The position numbers and the translations under genes were made by a program. A DNA stretch of 64,000 nucleotides from Mytilinidion resinicola (Eukaryota > Ascomycota > Dothideomycetes > Mytilinidiales > Mytilinidiaceae). The stretch is from assembly GCF_010093595.1 (NCBI RefSeq), contig NW_022985437.1:2985801-3049800 (forward strand), read 5' to 3'. A model generated the notes under the pieces. It was not told the origin of the DNA, did no database searches, and worked only from the letters and a program-made list of their open reading frames with translations. This document shows positions 33,788-45,099 of the stretch, in pieces (the first letter of the stretch is position 1; each line of letters opens with the position of its first letter).

Positions 33788-34570
33788 TTAGGGTACAAAG
33801 GGCGAAGTAAAGATCTCCGACTCCAAGTCCACCTCTTCCTGATATATCATGAAATTCGGATTGCTGACGTGAGAAAGCTGCAATCCAGGCTCCTCAGGGG
33901 TCTTATTTTCTTCGCCCATCACCTCCTCAAGAGGTACCTCAGCACCCTCTTCGCTCTCTCCAAAGTCACTCTCCACAGGTCCAATAGGGAGGAAACTGGC
34001 AAGAGCCCAAAATTCTGCGTCCAAATTCTCGCCATCTTCAAACGTCATGAAGTCTTGGTCGTTTTGACGGGCCTCCTGCGCCTTCCGTCTGGCCTCCACC
34101 TCCTTTTCAAGCTCTCCCATCCTCTTCAGACAGGCGTCCAATCTGGAGTCTCCCGCAGAGACATCGGGAATGGCGGCCGATTTCACGCCATTTTGAGCAA
34201 CCAATTGCGCGAGCAGCCAGTTCTGGATCGTGGCGTGCTCCTTGGCTGTGGCTTCCAGGCGTTCCTCAAGGTCTTTCACGTGACGGCAAAGCTCACTGGT
34301 GTGGACGGGCGACGCCGTGGAATCAAACGATTTCGAGTGGGAGAAATCGTCCAAGAGAGGTAACAGACCGTTCAATTTCGGGTAGCAGTCTTGGCGAACA
34401 TCTTTGGCACAATGATGTCGACAGAACGCGACAGTCAGGCAAGAGAGTAAAGCGATCGCGGAAAGGCGGCGAGGTGTAGAAGCGGTTCGAGGCCATATGC
34501 AGATGGCACAATGGGTCCAAGGTTCATGGCTCGCCTGGCTTGATCGGCGAAGCAGCGGTTCCAAGGCCAT
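33788..34570 (-). CDS. Coiled-coil protein with QNDQDFMTFEDGENLDAEF motif
   Basis: From ATG 34570 the frame is open for 260 residues. Residues about 20-65 are Cys/His-containing. About 90-170 form heptad-rich helices (CRHVKDLEERLEATAKEHAT, CLKRMGELEKEVEARRKAQE). Then comes QNDQDFMTFEDGENLDAEF with LPIGPVESDFGESEE and an acidic tail ending FTSPFVP. A broken paralogue at 62.8-63.5 kb shares the helices and the FEDGENLD block, which supports real coding. I do not recognise the family. The first 60 residues have no equal in the paralogue and may not belong. Confidence 0.5.
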   Translation of the reverse strand: MALEPLLRRSSQASHEPWTHCAICIWPRTASTPRRLSAIALLSCLTVAFCRHHCAKDVRQDCYPKLNGLLPLLDDFSHSKSFDSTASPVHTSELCRHVKDLEERLEATAKEHATIQNWLLAQLVAQNGVKSAAIPDVSAGDSRLDACLKRMGELEKEVEARRKAQEARQNDQDFMTFEDGENLDAEFWALASFLPIGPVESDFGESEEGAEVPLEEVMGEENKTPEEPGLQLSHVSNPNFMIYQEEVDLESEIFTSPFVP

Positions 34571-34999
34571 CGTTCTCACATGGGACTGTGACGAAACAAC
34601 GCGATGTTGAAAAAGGCCTCCTTCGGTATCGTACCGAGTGATGCCCGGACACGGCTGGGTTCACGCCAAGTGTGTAGGCAGGCCCTGGTTCTAGCCCTGC
34701 TCGACCGGTTCCAGCTCTTCAACCCTCTCCTGACAAATCTCCAACAGCCTCGTAGCCCTTGCTCTTCACCTCCCCAGGCGGTGGCTCATATCCCTCAGTA
34801 TCTTAGACGATGCCGGTTGACGCAGCGACTTTTGTAATCCGGAGACCAAGATTCCATCGGGAAGGAGAGGGGCACCAGTTGGTGGGTGACCCTTTGACAA
34901 GGTACGATGTTGAACAACGCCTCATCCATCACCGCGCTGGGTGATGACAAGACAAGGTCGGAGTATCGCCATCCTTGCGAAAAAGCTATCATCTCCGTC

Positions 35000-35245
35000 C
35001 TACCAGCGGCCTATTCCACAGTCATTGTGCCTAATCTTGAAGCGGCGGTTGTCGACGCGGCCGTCTTCGCGGTAGGTGTTGCTCTGGCGGGGTCCCTTTT
35101 CTCCACGAGGTTCTTCACGGGCGGTCGTCGGATGTCTGTACGGAGATCTGGATCGAGATCTGGATCGGTAGCGCTCGGGCTTTCCATTGAAGGGACTAGG
35201 TGACTGCGAATCCGAAGGATGAATCAACATAGGTGTTGGTTTGAG
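35000..35245 (-). pseudogene. SR-type splicing-factor fragment
   Basis: Within a longer minus-strand frame, an ATG near 35227 gives MLIHPSDSQSPSPFNGKPER, YRSRSRSRSPYRHPTTAREE, then REDGRVDNRRFKIRHND, ending at 35000. Arg-Ser repeats followed by a basic RRFK block are typical of small splicing-associated proteins. It is 75 residues with no RRM or other domain. A partial or decayed copy is likely. Confidence 0.35.
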
Positions 35246-35660
35246 GTCGAGAGAGCACTTTTGTCGCAGCCTCGACAGGTCGCTCGACGACCTCGCCGTT
35301 GGGGCCTGAGTTGCGACGATACATGACTGCTGGCTCAAACCGCCCGGTGAAAGGGCTCAAGGGAAGCTAGAGGAGGGTGATCTCGTCTAAACTGAGCTCT
35401 GCTCGTCAGATAGTGCGACCTTGAACGAAGGGTAAATGTTGAAGGAAGTAGCGTAGGGTGGACAGCAGTAAGAGCAGATGTGACTGGTGAAGCATGGGGT
35501 GAAGGCAACAATAGCTCCGCACGGTGTAGAGTTTTTCCGGGCCCACAATGAGGTCAATTAAAGCGTGCAACTCATAGCCTCCACCCCAGCTTGTCTACTC
35601 GCTGTCAAAACAACGACCGTCACAGCCACATCCACATCAAGAACCACATTCACACACACA

Positions 35661-36175
35661 ATGTCACTCTTCCGCAACACCAGATCCTCGGCCATCGTGG
35701 CAACAGACGACCCCGCCCGCTTCAGGACAGGGGCGCCCGTGCTGGTCGACCACGCGCACGCCCTGGGGGAGATGACGCAGTGGAACAACGTCGAGGCGCG
35801 CGAAACCGCCCTCAAAAATTTGAACGACCAGACGGAGGACATCCTCTGGCACATGAAGAAGGTAATAGCCCCTGGACTTGCGCGTAATATGTCTCAATAG
35901 CTAACCTGTCTGTGCCACCAGCTCGTGCGTAAGTTCGAGGCCATCGCGGCGTACTGGGGGTGGTGATCGGGGTGTTGGCGTCGCTGGTAAGGCTATTCTC
36001 TACTCTGAGCTTCGCTCTGCGTTCATTCATTCCGTAATACAAGTACACTAACGCTAAGTATAGGTTCTTTGGGCTCGGCGTGCGGCGAGAGGGGGACATT
36101 TACATCATGGGAGCTGGTGTTTTGGGGGGACGGAAGACGGTCTGGAGCGCCCTCGGGCTTGTTGATTTTGTATAA
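35661..36175 (+). pseudogene. Three-exon gene with one in-frame TGA
   Basis: Exon 1 is 35661-35861 (MSLFRNTRSSAIVATDDPAR, FRTGAPVLVDHAHALGEMTQ, LNDQTEDILWHMKK). Intron 1 is 35862-35921 (GTAATA, branch AGCTAACC, CAG). Exon 2 is 35922-35986 and starts LVRKFEAIAAYWGW. Then TGA stands at 35964-35966, but the same frame continues across intron 2 (35987-36063; GTAAGG, ACTAACGC, TATAG) into exon 3, FFGLGVRREGDIYIMGAGVL, GGRKTVWSALGLVDFV, stop 36173-36175. The intact splice sites and frame beyond the TGA suggest a recent nonsense change (for example from CGA), or that the protein simply ends at 81 residues. The family is unknown. Confidence 0.5.
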
Positions 36176-36569
36176 TTGTCGTACTTCTAGAATAGAACCG
36201 TCCTCGCCCTCTCTTTCACACATCCTTCTATTCATCGTGATGCCTGCTATGAAGTGAATTTCATTCCTGAATTGTAGGCTACCTTGATCATGATTGATTC
36301 ACAGTTGACGCCGTTTGGAGTTCTCTGATGCATTCATTCGGATTGAAGATGCATGTCACAAGCAACAGAGCCCCAATTTAATACCTGGCAAACGAATCGG
36401 TTTTCTGCCGTCTTCATACTGTAAGGGGTCCTTGAGATCGGGAAAGGATATGGGTCAATATGACAGAAATGAGAAAGCAGATGTTTGGTATTCAGACTAT
36501 CCTTTCACGATTTCGCATCTTAGAAGCTTTCCCTAAGTCTCCAGCACAGGTATATCGCTCCTCGAGCTT

Positions 36570-37550
36570 CATTCTTGCATGCGTTGTATCACTGTGAGGA
36601 GTAGCTCAGCCAGCACGTAGCTGGTCAGCCAATCGGCGGTCTGATTTCAATTGCGGGGATGTGACCTTCCCATTTTCATTAAAGAGCGGAGGTAATACGC
36701 TTCGAATGATATATATAGCACTATTTGAACTACATTCTTTGCATGCTCGATACCGCCGCGGGGATTAGCTCAGCCCACAGATATCCGCATAGCCAGAAGG
36801 CGGCGTGATTCCGGTTGCGTTGATGCTAAGGTCCCGTCTTTTTTTAAATATTGCAGGTTATCAGTTTGAAAATGGTATTTGATTGCTAGAGCTCCGCTTT
36901 TGCATGCTGAATGCCGTCGTGGGGAGTAGCTCAGCCAGCATGGATCTGGCTCGTCAAAAGGATGTCTGATTCCTGTGGCATCGATGTCAGATTTCGTTCC
37001 TATTGAATACTGCAGGTTGCCAGTTTAAGAACTCGGAGATACCACTACTCGAGCTCCGCTCTTGCGGGCTCGATGCCACCATGAGGGACAGCCTAGTGAG
37101 CAGGTAGCCGCTTGTTGAATTTTCCGCATTATTGGTTTGAGGAAACGAATATAAGGCTGCTCGAGCTCCATTCTTGCGCCCTCGATACCACCATGGGGAG
37201 TAGCTCAGCGAACAGGTAGCTAGCCAGTCAAAAGACTGTGTGATTCCCGTAGCGTCGAGGTGGAATTCCCGTTTGCTTGCCGCTCTTGCATTCTCGATAT
37301 CATCGTAGGGAGTAGCCCAGCAAGCACGCAGCTGGCCGGTCAAAATATTGTCTGATTCCTGAGGCGTCGACGTCAAATTCACATTTTCATTGGATTCCGC
37401 AAGTCATACGTTGAGGAACACGTGTATGTTAGCACTTAGTTACTACGTTTTACCACTCGATACCACCGTGAAGAATGGCTCAACCAGCAGGTAGCTGGTT
37501 AGCCAAGTGGATATCTGATTCCCGTCAAGCCGGAGCGCTGCAACGCTAAA
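36570..37550 (+). repeat. Tandem array of tRNA-like hairpin repeats
   Basis: Seven diverged units of about 110-165 bases begin near 36571, 36741, 36901, 37061, 37173, 37286 and 37448. The core is CTCGATACCACC, then GGGGAGTAGCTCAGCCAGCA and GGTAGCTGGTCAG, which forms a hairpin (CCAGC-AGGTA-GCTGG). TCTGATTCCCGT and GTCGATGTCAAATT follow. The GAGTAGCTCAG start resembles the 5' end and A box of a tRNA, but no B box follows. Units 4 and 5 have lost parts. Confidence 0.7.
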
Positions 37551-39457
37551 GTTCAAAATTTTACCCTTCAGACTGCCGGCCCAGATTTGCCTCGGATTTT
37601 GCCCAGGTTTCCGTTCCGAATTTCTCCGTAAACGCCATGCTCATCGCCGCCATCGCCGCAGTTACAGGGGACACGTTGTCGCGACTGTGAGGTCGAAATA
37701 AGCTTTTGCGCGGCGCGGGCCGGACTCAGGGATCGCTCGGGCGGCAGCGGCGCGATTGGCGAGGCTTGTCATACCCTATTGCGACCACCATCCTGCTCAA
37801 GCCAAGGGACGAAACGACAAGGACAATATGCTGTACGACACCGAGGTGCTCGTGGGGATGGGATGCGCGATCGGGATTCCTGTCTCGGGAGGCGTGCGGC
37901 GTGTCGAGGCCACGGTGGCGTGCGTGACAGCGATGTCTGCGGCGTTGACATGCGAAGGAGGGTCGTGAGGAAGGCTGGTTTGGGATTGTGCTGTGCGTGA
38001 CAGTTGGGAGCGCGCCCAAGATGGAGGATACGGTCACGTGCGCGAGCTGTGTGAAGTTTCCCGCAGATTTGCGGCGCGTGTTTGTTGGAAACCTGGGCCA
38101 AATTCCAGGCAACCTTTTCAACGCGTGATGGGTGGATGATAAATATCAGCATGGCCTTTTCCATTTGAATCGGGATCGTGGGCGTGTTAGCGAGAGCGTA
38201 GACCCAGCGAAGAACAGGCTACTTTTGGCTGATTGAGCACCTTCCAGCTGGGCCACTCGCGGTGATGGCGAGCAATAGCGGAAGCCATGTAGTGAGACAT
38301 CCGAGCTGACGCTTGAACCCATAGCTTTAATATTTCTTAAGGACGTAAAGGCCGATGTGGTGGCAATCGGGCTATCCTGACTAGCTGTACGATTCTTAGC
38401 TGGGCTATTCCTTGCGGTGGTGTCAAGCGATCAAGAATCGGACCAGTGCAGTGGCATATCCAGGTGCCCACATGTATGACCTGGTACTGTATACGCGCAT
38501 TCCTGACCTCCGCATAGATAGCATTCCCGGAAGAGCGTCTCGGCCGCTTGGAAGCTTGATTCGAAGTATCTTATTTCTTGCTGTATTCTGCTGCCAGGCG
38601 ATGGACGGTTTGTGCGGGAGGTATGAGAGGAGTGAGAGGAGGCTGTCGAAGGCTTGGAACCTACGCGTTCGTCAGTCAACTGGAAGCCACGCAGGATGAC
38701 GGGAGATGACTTGCGCCGATGGGGAGAAGTTTGGCAAGTGCGACAGTGTGAGCCGTAGGATTTCAGCTCCCACGCACCGCTGGTTATACACCACTTCTGT
38801 CGCATGGCTCAGGGACCGCCTCGCTCCATGAAGATGCCACACAGCTTCCCGTCTGGTGATTGGTTCTTTGTTGGTAGACGTCGTCGGGACGGCCTCGGGA
38901 GCGTGCGCATCGGGGTGGAGGTTCGGGGAGGAAGGTTCTGGCATTTGGCGCAGAGAGATATCCGACAATGCGGCTGGTGGAGGCGATTAATGGTGGGTGT
39001 ATATGTTGTGGTTGCTGATGCGTGGGACGTGTAGGTGACAATGGCGCGGTTGAACTGCGGCGGTGATCCTGATGCTGAGTCTGAGACCGCCAGGCGCAGG
39101 GGTGGCAGACAGTATGCAGGTCACGACCAAAAGCGCAAGACTTGAATCACAATTCGGGCTACATTACGATGTTCGCTCCGGATTTCATGGTGTGAGAAGG
39201 AAAAGCTGAACTAGGCCGTGTTTTATTACAAAATGAAGCTCAAGAAAGACCACCGAGGGATTGCCCACTGTCTCCAAATCCGCAGCAAAACCTCATCTCC
39301 AGACGTCTCGATTGCGCGTCCTAGCACCCCGCTCGAATTGTAGAGTGTTGATTAGGATTTTTTGGAGCGGAGACTGTCTAGAACACCGGAATCGCATCGA
39401 CTGTTCGCTCTTTCTGCGCATCGTCAGCTTTATGCCTACCACCCCAGACACTCGGGT
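37551..39457. other. Gene-poor stretch
   Basis: A plus frame at 37756-37968 (GNDKDNMLYDTEVLVGMGCA) has a protein-like patch without family. Opposing frames overlap it. Nothing else is supported. Confidence 0.3.
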
Positions 39458-39779
39458 TGTAACAGCTACAACCTAGGATCAACAACTCATACGGTTCACG
39501 GTCACCTACGTACAGGCACTCCCCCTCTTTTCTCTCCTTAATTCTCGTTCTTCTTCATTGATTGGTTGCTGCTAACGCGCACTCAGCGTGGCGAGGTCCT
39601 CTGTTCAGCTACAACAGGTTTCTCTCAGCTGGGTTCGTTCCTTTCAGCTGGCCTCTATTCAGCTGAGCTGATAAGACCTAGGGGGTGGGCCATTTCCTAT
39701 TAGTATATATTCGGCCCGTACGGCCACTACAATACAAGCAGAGTTCACATCAATTTTCAACCTGAGTCAGACAGTTGCA
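39458..39779 (+). mobile_element. Solo LTR of a retrotransposon, copy 1
   Basis: It starts TGTAACAGCTACAACCTAGG and shares with the 62 kb element the following ATCAACAACTCATA, repeated TTCAGCTG motifs, GGGGGTGGSCC, a TATA box (TAGTATATAT, 39701-39710) and the end GAGTTCACATCAATTTTCAA-CCTGAGTC. No internal coding region or primer-binding site follows, so it is a solo LTR. Exact ends and target duplication could not be settled. Confidence 0.65.
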
Positions 39780-39869
39780 AGGCGCGGAGGAAGAAAACAA
39801 GAACTACACCAATCTACGGCGTGCTGGAACAGACGAACCTTGTGAAGGTGGTGCCGAACTATGCTAATT

Positions 39870-40031
39870 CTACGCCATGTCGTCCATCTCGATATCTTCT
39901 TGGCCTTGACGGCCGACTCCGCAGCACAAGACACGCCAGCGGCGCGGGATCAGACATGCGACCGCAAGCACCATGCCGATCGTGAAAAACAAAATGAGCG
40001 CGATGGCGGTATGTATGTCGAGGGGCAGCAT
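39870..40031 (-). CDS. Small single-pass membrane protein, hypothetical
   Basis: An ATG at 40031 gives a 53-residue product: MLPLDIHTAIALILFFTIGM, VLAVACLIPRRWRVLCC, then an acidic tail QEDIEMDDMA. One hydrophobic segment (residues about 7-28) is followed by Arg residues and cysteines, compatible with a membrane anchor. The frame is open further upstream. No paralogue is present in the window. Confidence 0.3.
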   Translation of the reverse strand: MLPLDIHTAIALILFFTIGMVLAVACLIPRRWRVLCCGVGRQGQEDIEMDDMA

Positions 40032-42100
40032 TTTTGGCGCGTGTGCGAGGATGTGGTATTGAAGCAGTGTAATTAGGGTGTCTGTAGAGTGCGGTTTGTG
40101 ATGAACGAGAGTGTGTTGAGCGGTTTTCGAGTCTGCCGATGCCGTGGCCCAAGGCGTTGACCGAAGGCCTGTTCGCGGGGCTGGCACGTGTAACAACTTA
40201 GTAATAAGGATTTTCCCAGTGGAGCATAAAATACAATTTCTTTCAATCTACTCACGCGTCAGGACTGGATCGCGACTTGGAAAATGGAGCCTGATCTCGG
40301 GCGGGAGTATCAACACTACGGTCCGAAATGTTCGATGGCCGGAGTGCAAAAGCTACCAAAATAGAGATCAATGGAGGGACTAAGACACATTGATGATGAT
40401 GACGCCCATAGCTATAAGTGTATGATACATAACTTTTGTTTCCTGCTGCGCCCCGGCATACTAACGCCGCGTCGTGACAGACAGCTCCACCATACCCTAC
40501 ATGTAGGTGTGCAGCATTAAGGAGAGTAGTTGGCCATCAGCACCACAAGCTGTGAGGATCTCTGCACCTCCCACCATGGTCCTGCGGAATACGCCATTTG
40601 CAGACACCACTCGCCAACTCCCAGGACCATACCTGCGTTTCGCACAGCCTGTTGATCTCCCTCTCGACCATCCATCCTCACCCTCCGTTGCTTTGCAGCG
40701 ACGAAGTTACCACTGTCCACCCTGATTCTCCTCTGGGGCTTGAGCGTAAAAGATATACCCTTCGTAAAATTCGCTTACGCTAGTGGCCCAACAAGTCGGC
40801 GATCTTGCCAGCAGCGTCGGCCCTTGCAGTTACAATCACGCGATCAGTGCTCAACGACCATTGGCCAATCATTGCGGGAGATGAGCCGCTTGAGTTTCAC
40901 CCCGGCTTTCGACGGAGGGCTCACTGATGTCCCTCCCGCAGATATTTCCGCGATATCACTGCTTGTAGATCGTACAGACGTGTGCAGATCATAAATCATG
41001 CAAAACCTAGTAAAGCCAATGCCTCTTCTCGTGGGAATTGGTGATATTTCCACTTTGGCTTTGGAGGAATAGATAGAGCTTCCTTTGAAACTGCATGCTG
41101 GTCAATATCCTCAAGAACATACTATCCGTCTCCATGTGGATCTGGGATTTCTTTGCGAATATGCATCACAGCGGGCTACTGCATCATTCTGGAGGAACAG
41201 GCACTGAATTAGGTCCTAGTAGATAACGCTTTCAATTCGATAGCTAAGGTATGAGCTCGTCCAGTCCGTTATCCACTGAGTTCGCTCCTACGCCCATTCT
41301 CCTTCACCTGCACTTTACACACCCACTCTGCTTGCTGGAGTCCTGCCTTGAGGAGCGCTTCGGAAAGTGGATGGCGTTGCTGAGGTTGTCTTACCGTCTA
41401 TCGCCCATTCTTCGGACTTCTTCTGCTGAAACTGTGCCGGGTTGCGCCGTAATGGATGCTGAGCTTCTATGAATGGACAGAGTGGATACGCCGCAGCCGC
41501 TCGTTGTTAGCAATGTCGAGCCTCGCTTTCCCAGCTTTTTCCAGCTATAATGGAAATCGTGGATTTGAGTCCCTTGCGCAAGATGAATGTACTGTGTGGG
41601 AAGCGAAAGCATTGCTCGTCTTCTCTCACCCCCGCCCGTTCCCTTTACCTTGGGTTGAGTACGTCCTATTAGTAACTTGCGTTTACTGCCCAATTGACTT
41701 CGATCGTTTCCCTACTCGTGAACACAGCGAGAGCGGCTGTTGTCCTCGTGAACCTGTTGTATTACACTACGATCGAGTAAGGCTATCCTAGGTCTCAAAA
41801 GAATGTCGCCCTCGAAGCAAAAGCGGCACTCTAAATATACCCAGCGAGCGCCCAACTCCACCCGCACCATCTGCCATCCACGAGTCCCAACACCATGTTG
41901 TTCTTTTAATCGTATCTGTTGCCAAGTCCCATCATGGGGAAGTAGCCTTGTCTTTGACAGCCCAAACGAGATGTTGAGTGCAATAGGCATTGCTGTGCAG
42001 TTTGCTGGTTTTCACTATGCCGTGGTGCACCGCCAACCTTCACACACACATGGACACCTCTTCCACTACATGTGGTCACGCCTTCCAGCTCAATCGCTCG
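40032..42100. other. Gene-poor stretch
   Basis: No convincing frames, RNA genes or repeats; the longer frames overlap on both strands and have skewed composition. Confidence 0.3.
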
Positions 42101-42340
42101 ACCCAGACTCGTAGAACGCTCTGCTGGAAGTTCATGATCTTCTCGAAAGACTGCTGTTTCATCGGGAGTAGATACCGCCATCATGGGGAAGTACCCTTGT
42201 CCTCGACTCGTAGCATCTGCTTCTGGAAGGTCATGATCCCCACGAAAGTCTGCCGCTTAGTCCCGCGTAGATGTCTCGGTCATCGGGAAGTAGCCTTGTC
42301 CACAAGTCACCTCGTACCTGCCCTGGAGACTGAACTCGCC
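42100..42340 (-). pseudogene. Tandem relic of the FEEIMTFQQQ family
   Basis: The minus strand contains FVGIMTFQKQMLRVEDKGTS and, about 90 bases further on, SFEKIMNFQQSVLRV. These are two adjacent diverged copies of the block seen near 7.7 and 8.5 kb. Confidence 0.4.
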
Positions 42341-42494
42341 GGGGACGGCCGTCTTAGCGAACATATTCTCTCTTCAGACGCTCGAATGCGTTAGAGCGCC
42401 CTGATCTTGATCGACTGGGCATATGGCCTCCAGTCCAATGACGAAGCCCTTCACATCTTTACAGGCGTCCTTGTCAACGTGGCAGCCTCCAGGC

Positions 42495-42625
42495 TAGCAC
42501 TTCTCCAGACGAAGAGACGTTTGTCGAGGTACTGCGCTTTGACGTTAGCATTAACGTTGCAAAACTCTCAATCACTTTAAAAGCACACTTTCTTTAGCTC
42601 TAGTTGAACTCGAGGCATTTTGCAG
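42495..42625 (-). pseudogene. Isolated Sm-G exon 1 / exon 2 fragment
   Basis: Minus strand: MPRVQLELKK, an intron (GTGTGC, branch GCTAACG, CAG), then YLDKRLFVW, after which the similarity ends. It is the same unit as in the 21-23 kb array, about 19 kb away. Confidence 0.65.
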
Positions 42626-42637
42626 GATCGTTTGTGC

Positions 42638-43600
42638 TCAGATGAGGACAGGTATTGCGAAGATGGTGAAATTACGATGTCGAGAAGAATACATTGCAAT
42701 CGGAACCGCAGAGAGAATTGATGGTGTGCCTGCAGGTTTCGGCAAAACTCCGCGTGACGACAGTGGTGGTTTCGCAGGTGGAGGTATTCGGGCCATTGCG
42801 CGCGTGGTGGCGATATGATTAGCTAGCGGTGTTGGAGGAGGTGCAATCAGAAGCTTCACAATGGGTACGTCGTCCCTAGTCGTCGTCGGAAACCCCGATT
42901 CCTTGAGCCTGCGGGTTCGCATGGCGCTTCTCATCACTAACTTCCGGACTTTGGCCGGCGTAGAACCTCAATGGTTCCAGGACGCCATTCGGAGCATTCC
43001 GTAGAGGCAGGCTGCTTGGCTAAGCGGGAGACCTAGAAGATCGCTAAGCTAGCAGTCGGTACTGCTTATGAGATTGAAAACAGCCGCCGTTGTTCGCCAT
43101 AGGTGCTGGTCTCTGAACTTGGTACCTCTACTCCCTGGGCTTCCCTCGAACTCGTCGCGCGCTTGCGGGTCTGGCGCATGGCGGGCATTCTTGGTGGCGA
43201 CCGAATATCGCCCCTCTCCATGATGTACAGCGAAGTTGCTGCATCTATGATCCGCCATCTCAAAAAGGATATAACACAGCTCCAGTAGAATCCGCTGTAT
43301 CCAAAAAGATAGTGCAGAGCTCCGAGTTACAGGTCGCATATGATCGATGCTTTCCACTTTGGGCTGCCACACGTAGCAATCAAGTATCGTACAGGTAGCT
43401 AGAGCTTGTGTAGGGACTGGAGACGACAAGAGTAGAGAGGCCTCCGGCTCTGCGGGAGTGAGCGTTTGGATAATTCGGCGTGGCTTTCGCGTTGTTTCAT
43501 TTGAGGGATGGCCAGAGCTATGCAATCGTTGCTGTTTTGGACGCGGGCCGCGGACTTTGCCATACGTAGGGGTTGCCAGAGGCGGTTCGATCACCGGCAA
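42638..43600. other. Overlapping minus-strand frames, status unknown
   Basis: A Pro/Arg-rich frame (42638-42937) and a 183-codon frame (43049-43600) are open, but no domain, ATG context or paralogue supports them. Confidence 0.2.
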
Positions 43601-44700
43601 GGGTGAATACGATGCTCATGACGATGGGGATCTAGTCGGATGTGCGATGTCGAGCCAAGGGCGGTCGCTCTAGGTTGTCATCAGCGTGGCTTGCGGGCAA
43701 GACAACGTGTGGATGTGGACTGAAGCGACGTATTGCGCTGCGGAGCTCAGAGGGAAAAGACAGCGCGAATGCTAAAGGTAGGCTATCCAGGATTGAGGTT
43801 GGTGACGGAGCGGTAGTGTGCGCGGAGTCGTCAACAGCCGCGGCTAGAGGCTAGTTTGGCATGACCGTCACTACGCCAGCATGAAGCAGCCGGCCCCCAT
43901 CGGCGCGGACAGCGCATACGACGCGATCTAGGAAGGCCCAAGAATCCGCCGCAGCAGCAGATGGAAGCAATCAATGCAATAGACGTACCGCAGCCAGCCC
44001 GCTAACGAGTGTTTCGATGCACGATCGTTTAAAAGCATGTTCGTGAGTCAAAGGGACCAATCATTTCAGCTTGCAAGCCTAACGATACGACAAAATGCAC
44101 TGCATTGAACGTACGCGTATATTCTGCTGTATACAAAATTTCATTTTCTACCTAGCTCCCCAAGCCGCTATTGGAAACTTGCGTGGAACCGGGCATCACG
44201 TATGGCGATGCTATTGCAAGATTGCTTTACCTTCGAGAGCCGAAACCCCAGAACTATAGTCCCCATTTCACGAGAATGACAGAACAGGAAAGTCGATTGC
44301 TATTTCCGGTTTCGATCAACCGTAAACTAAATGAGCAGCAAACACGGACAAGTCAGCCAAAGGCCTACTTATGTCCGCATATTTGTTCCACTTGTCCAGC
44401 CTAAACACAGTGACTTGCACTGTGTCTAGAGCCAGACGGCGGTTTTGTTCTACGACGAGCCGGCTACGGTACGGATACTTGAAACGTCCGGCCGTATAGA
44501 CTCAACTTAGGTTCATCGTTGTGGGTAGAGTGAGATGTGAAGCTTTCAAAAACTAGGAGACTTGTACTGAGTCTACGCGCTAGTCGATGGCCCTGCTCGC
44601 CCCATTTAGACAACCGCTAGGAAACACATCACCTGCTGGATAATTGCTAGGAACGAGGTTTTCGCATTCCGATCGGAGAAATGAAGAGTACCTATGTAGT
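43601..44700. other. Gene-poor stretch
   Basis: Nothing recognisable on either strand. Confidence 0.3.
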
Positions 44701-45099
44701 AGTCAGCGACGTACTCTCAAAGGTTCTTGAGGATTGTCCCAAACGCATTCCTCAATACCCAGGCGGCCCCCTTGGAACCATTTTCCTTGTTTCTTGCCCA
44801 TAACGATAGCCGAAGACTAGATTGCCAATGTCCTTCGTACAATAGTAAGTGGTGCCTTGGCTCATCACTGGCAGGATGCCGGCTGCTGATTGGACTGAAA
44901 GCTTCTCTCGTTAAGTTGACGGATCTGGATGCAAAAGTGTTAACTAGATTCATGCACCAGCTGACTGTGATCAAGGCCATGCACATTCATTCCCTCATAC
45001 ATTTTGACGTGACAGGGTTGTCGACATAACGTGTTCGGTAAATCGATAGTATGTTGATGTAATCATCAGGGAAAATGGAAGCAAGAGACATTGAAGATG

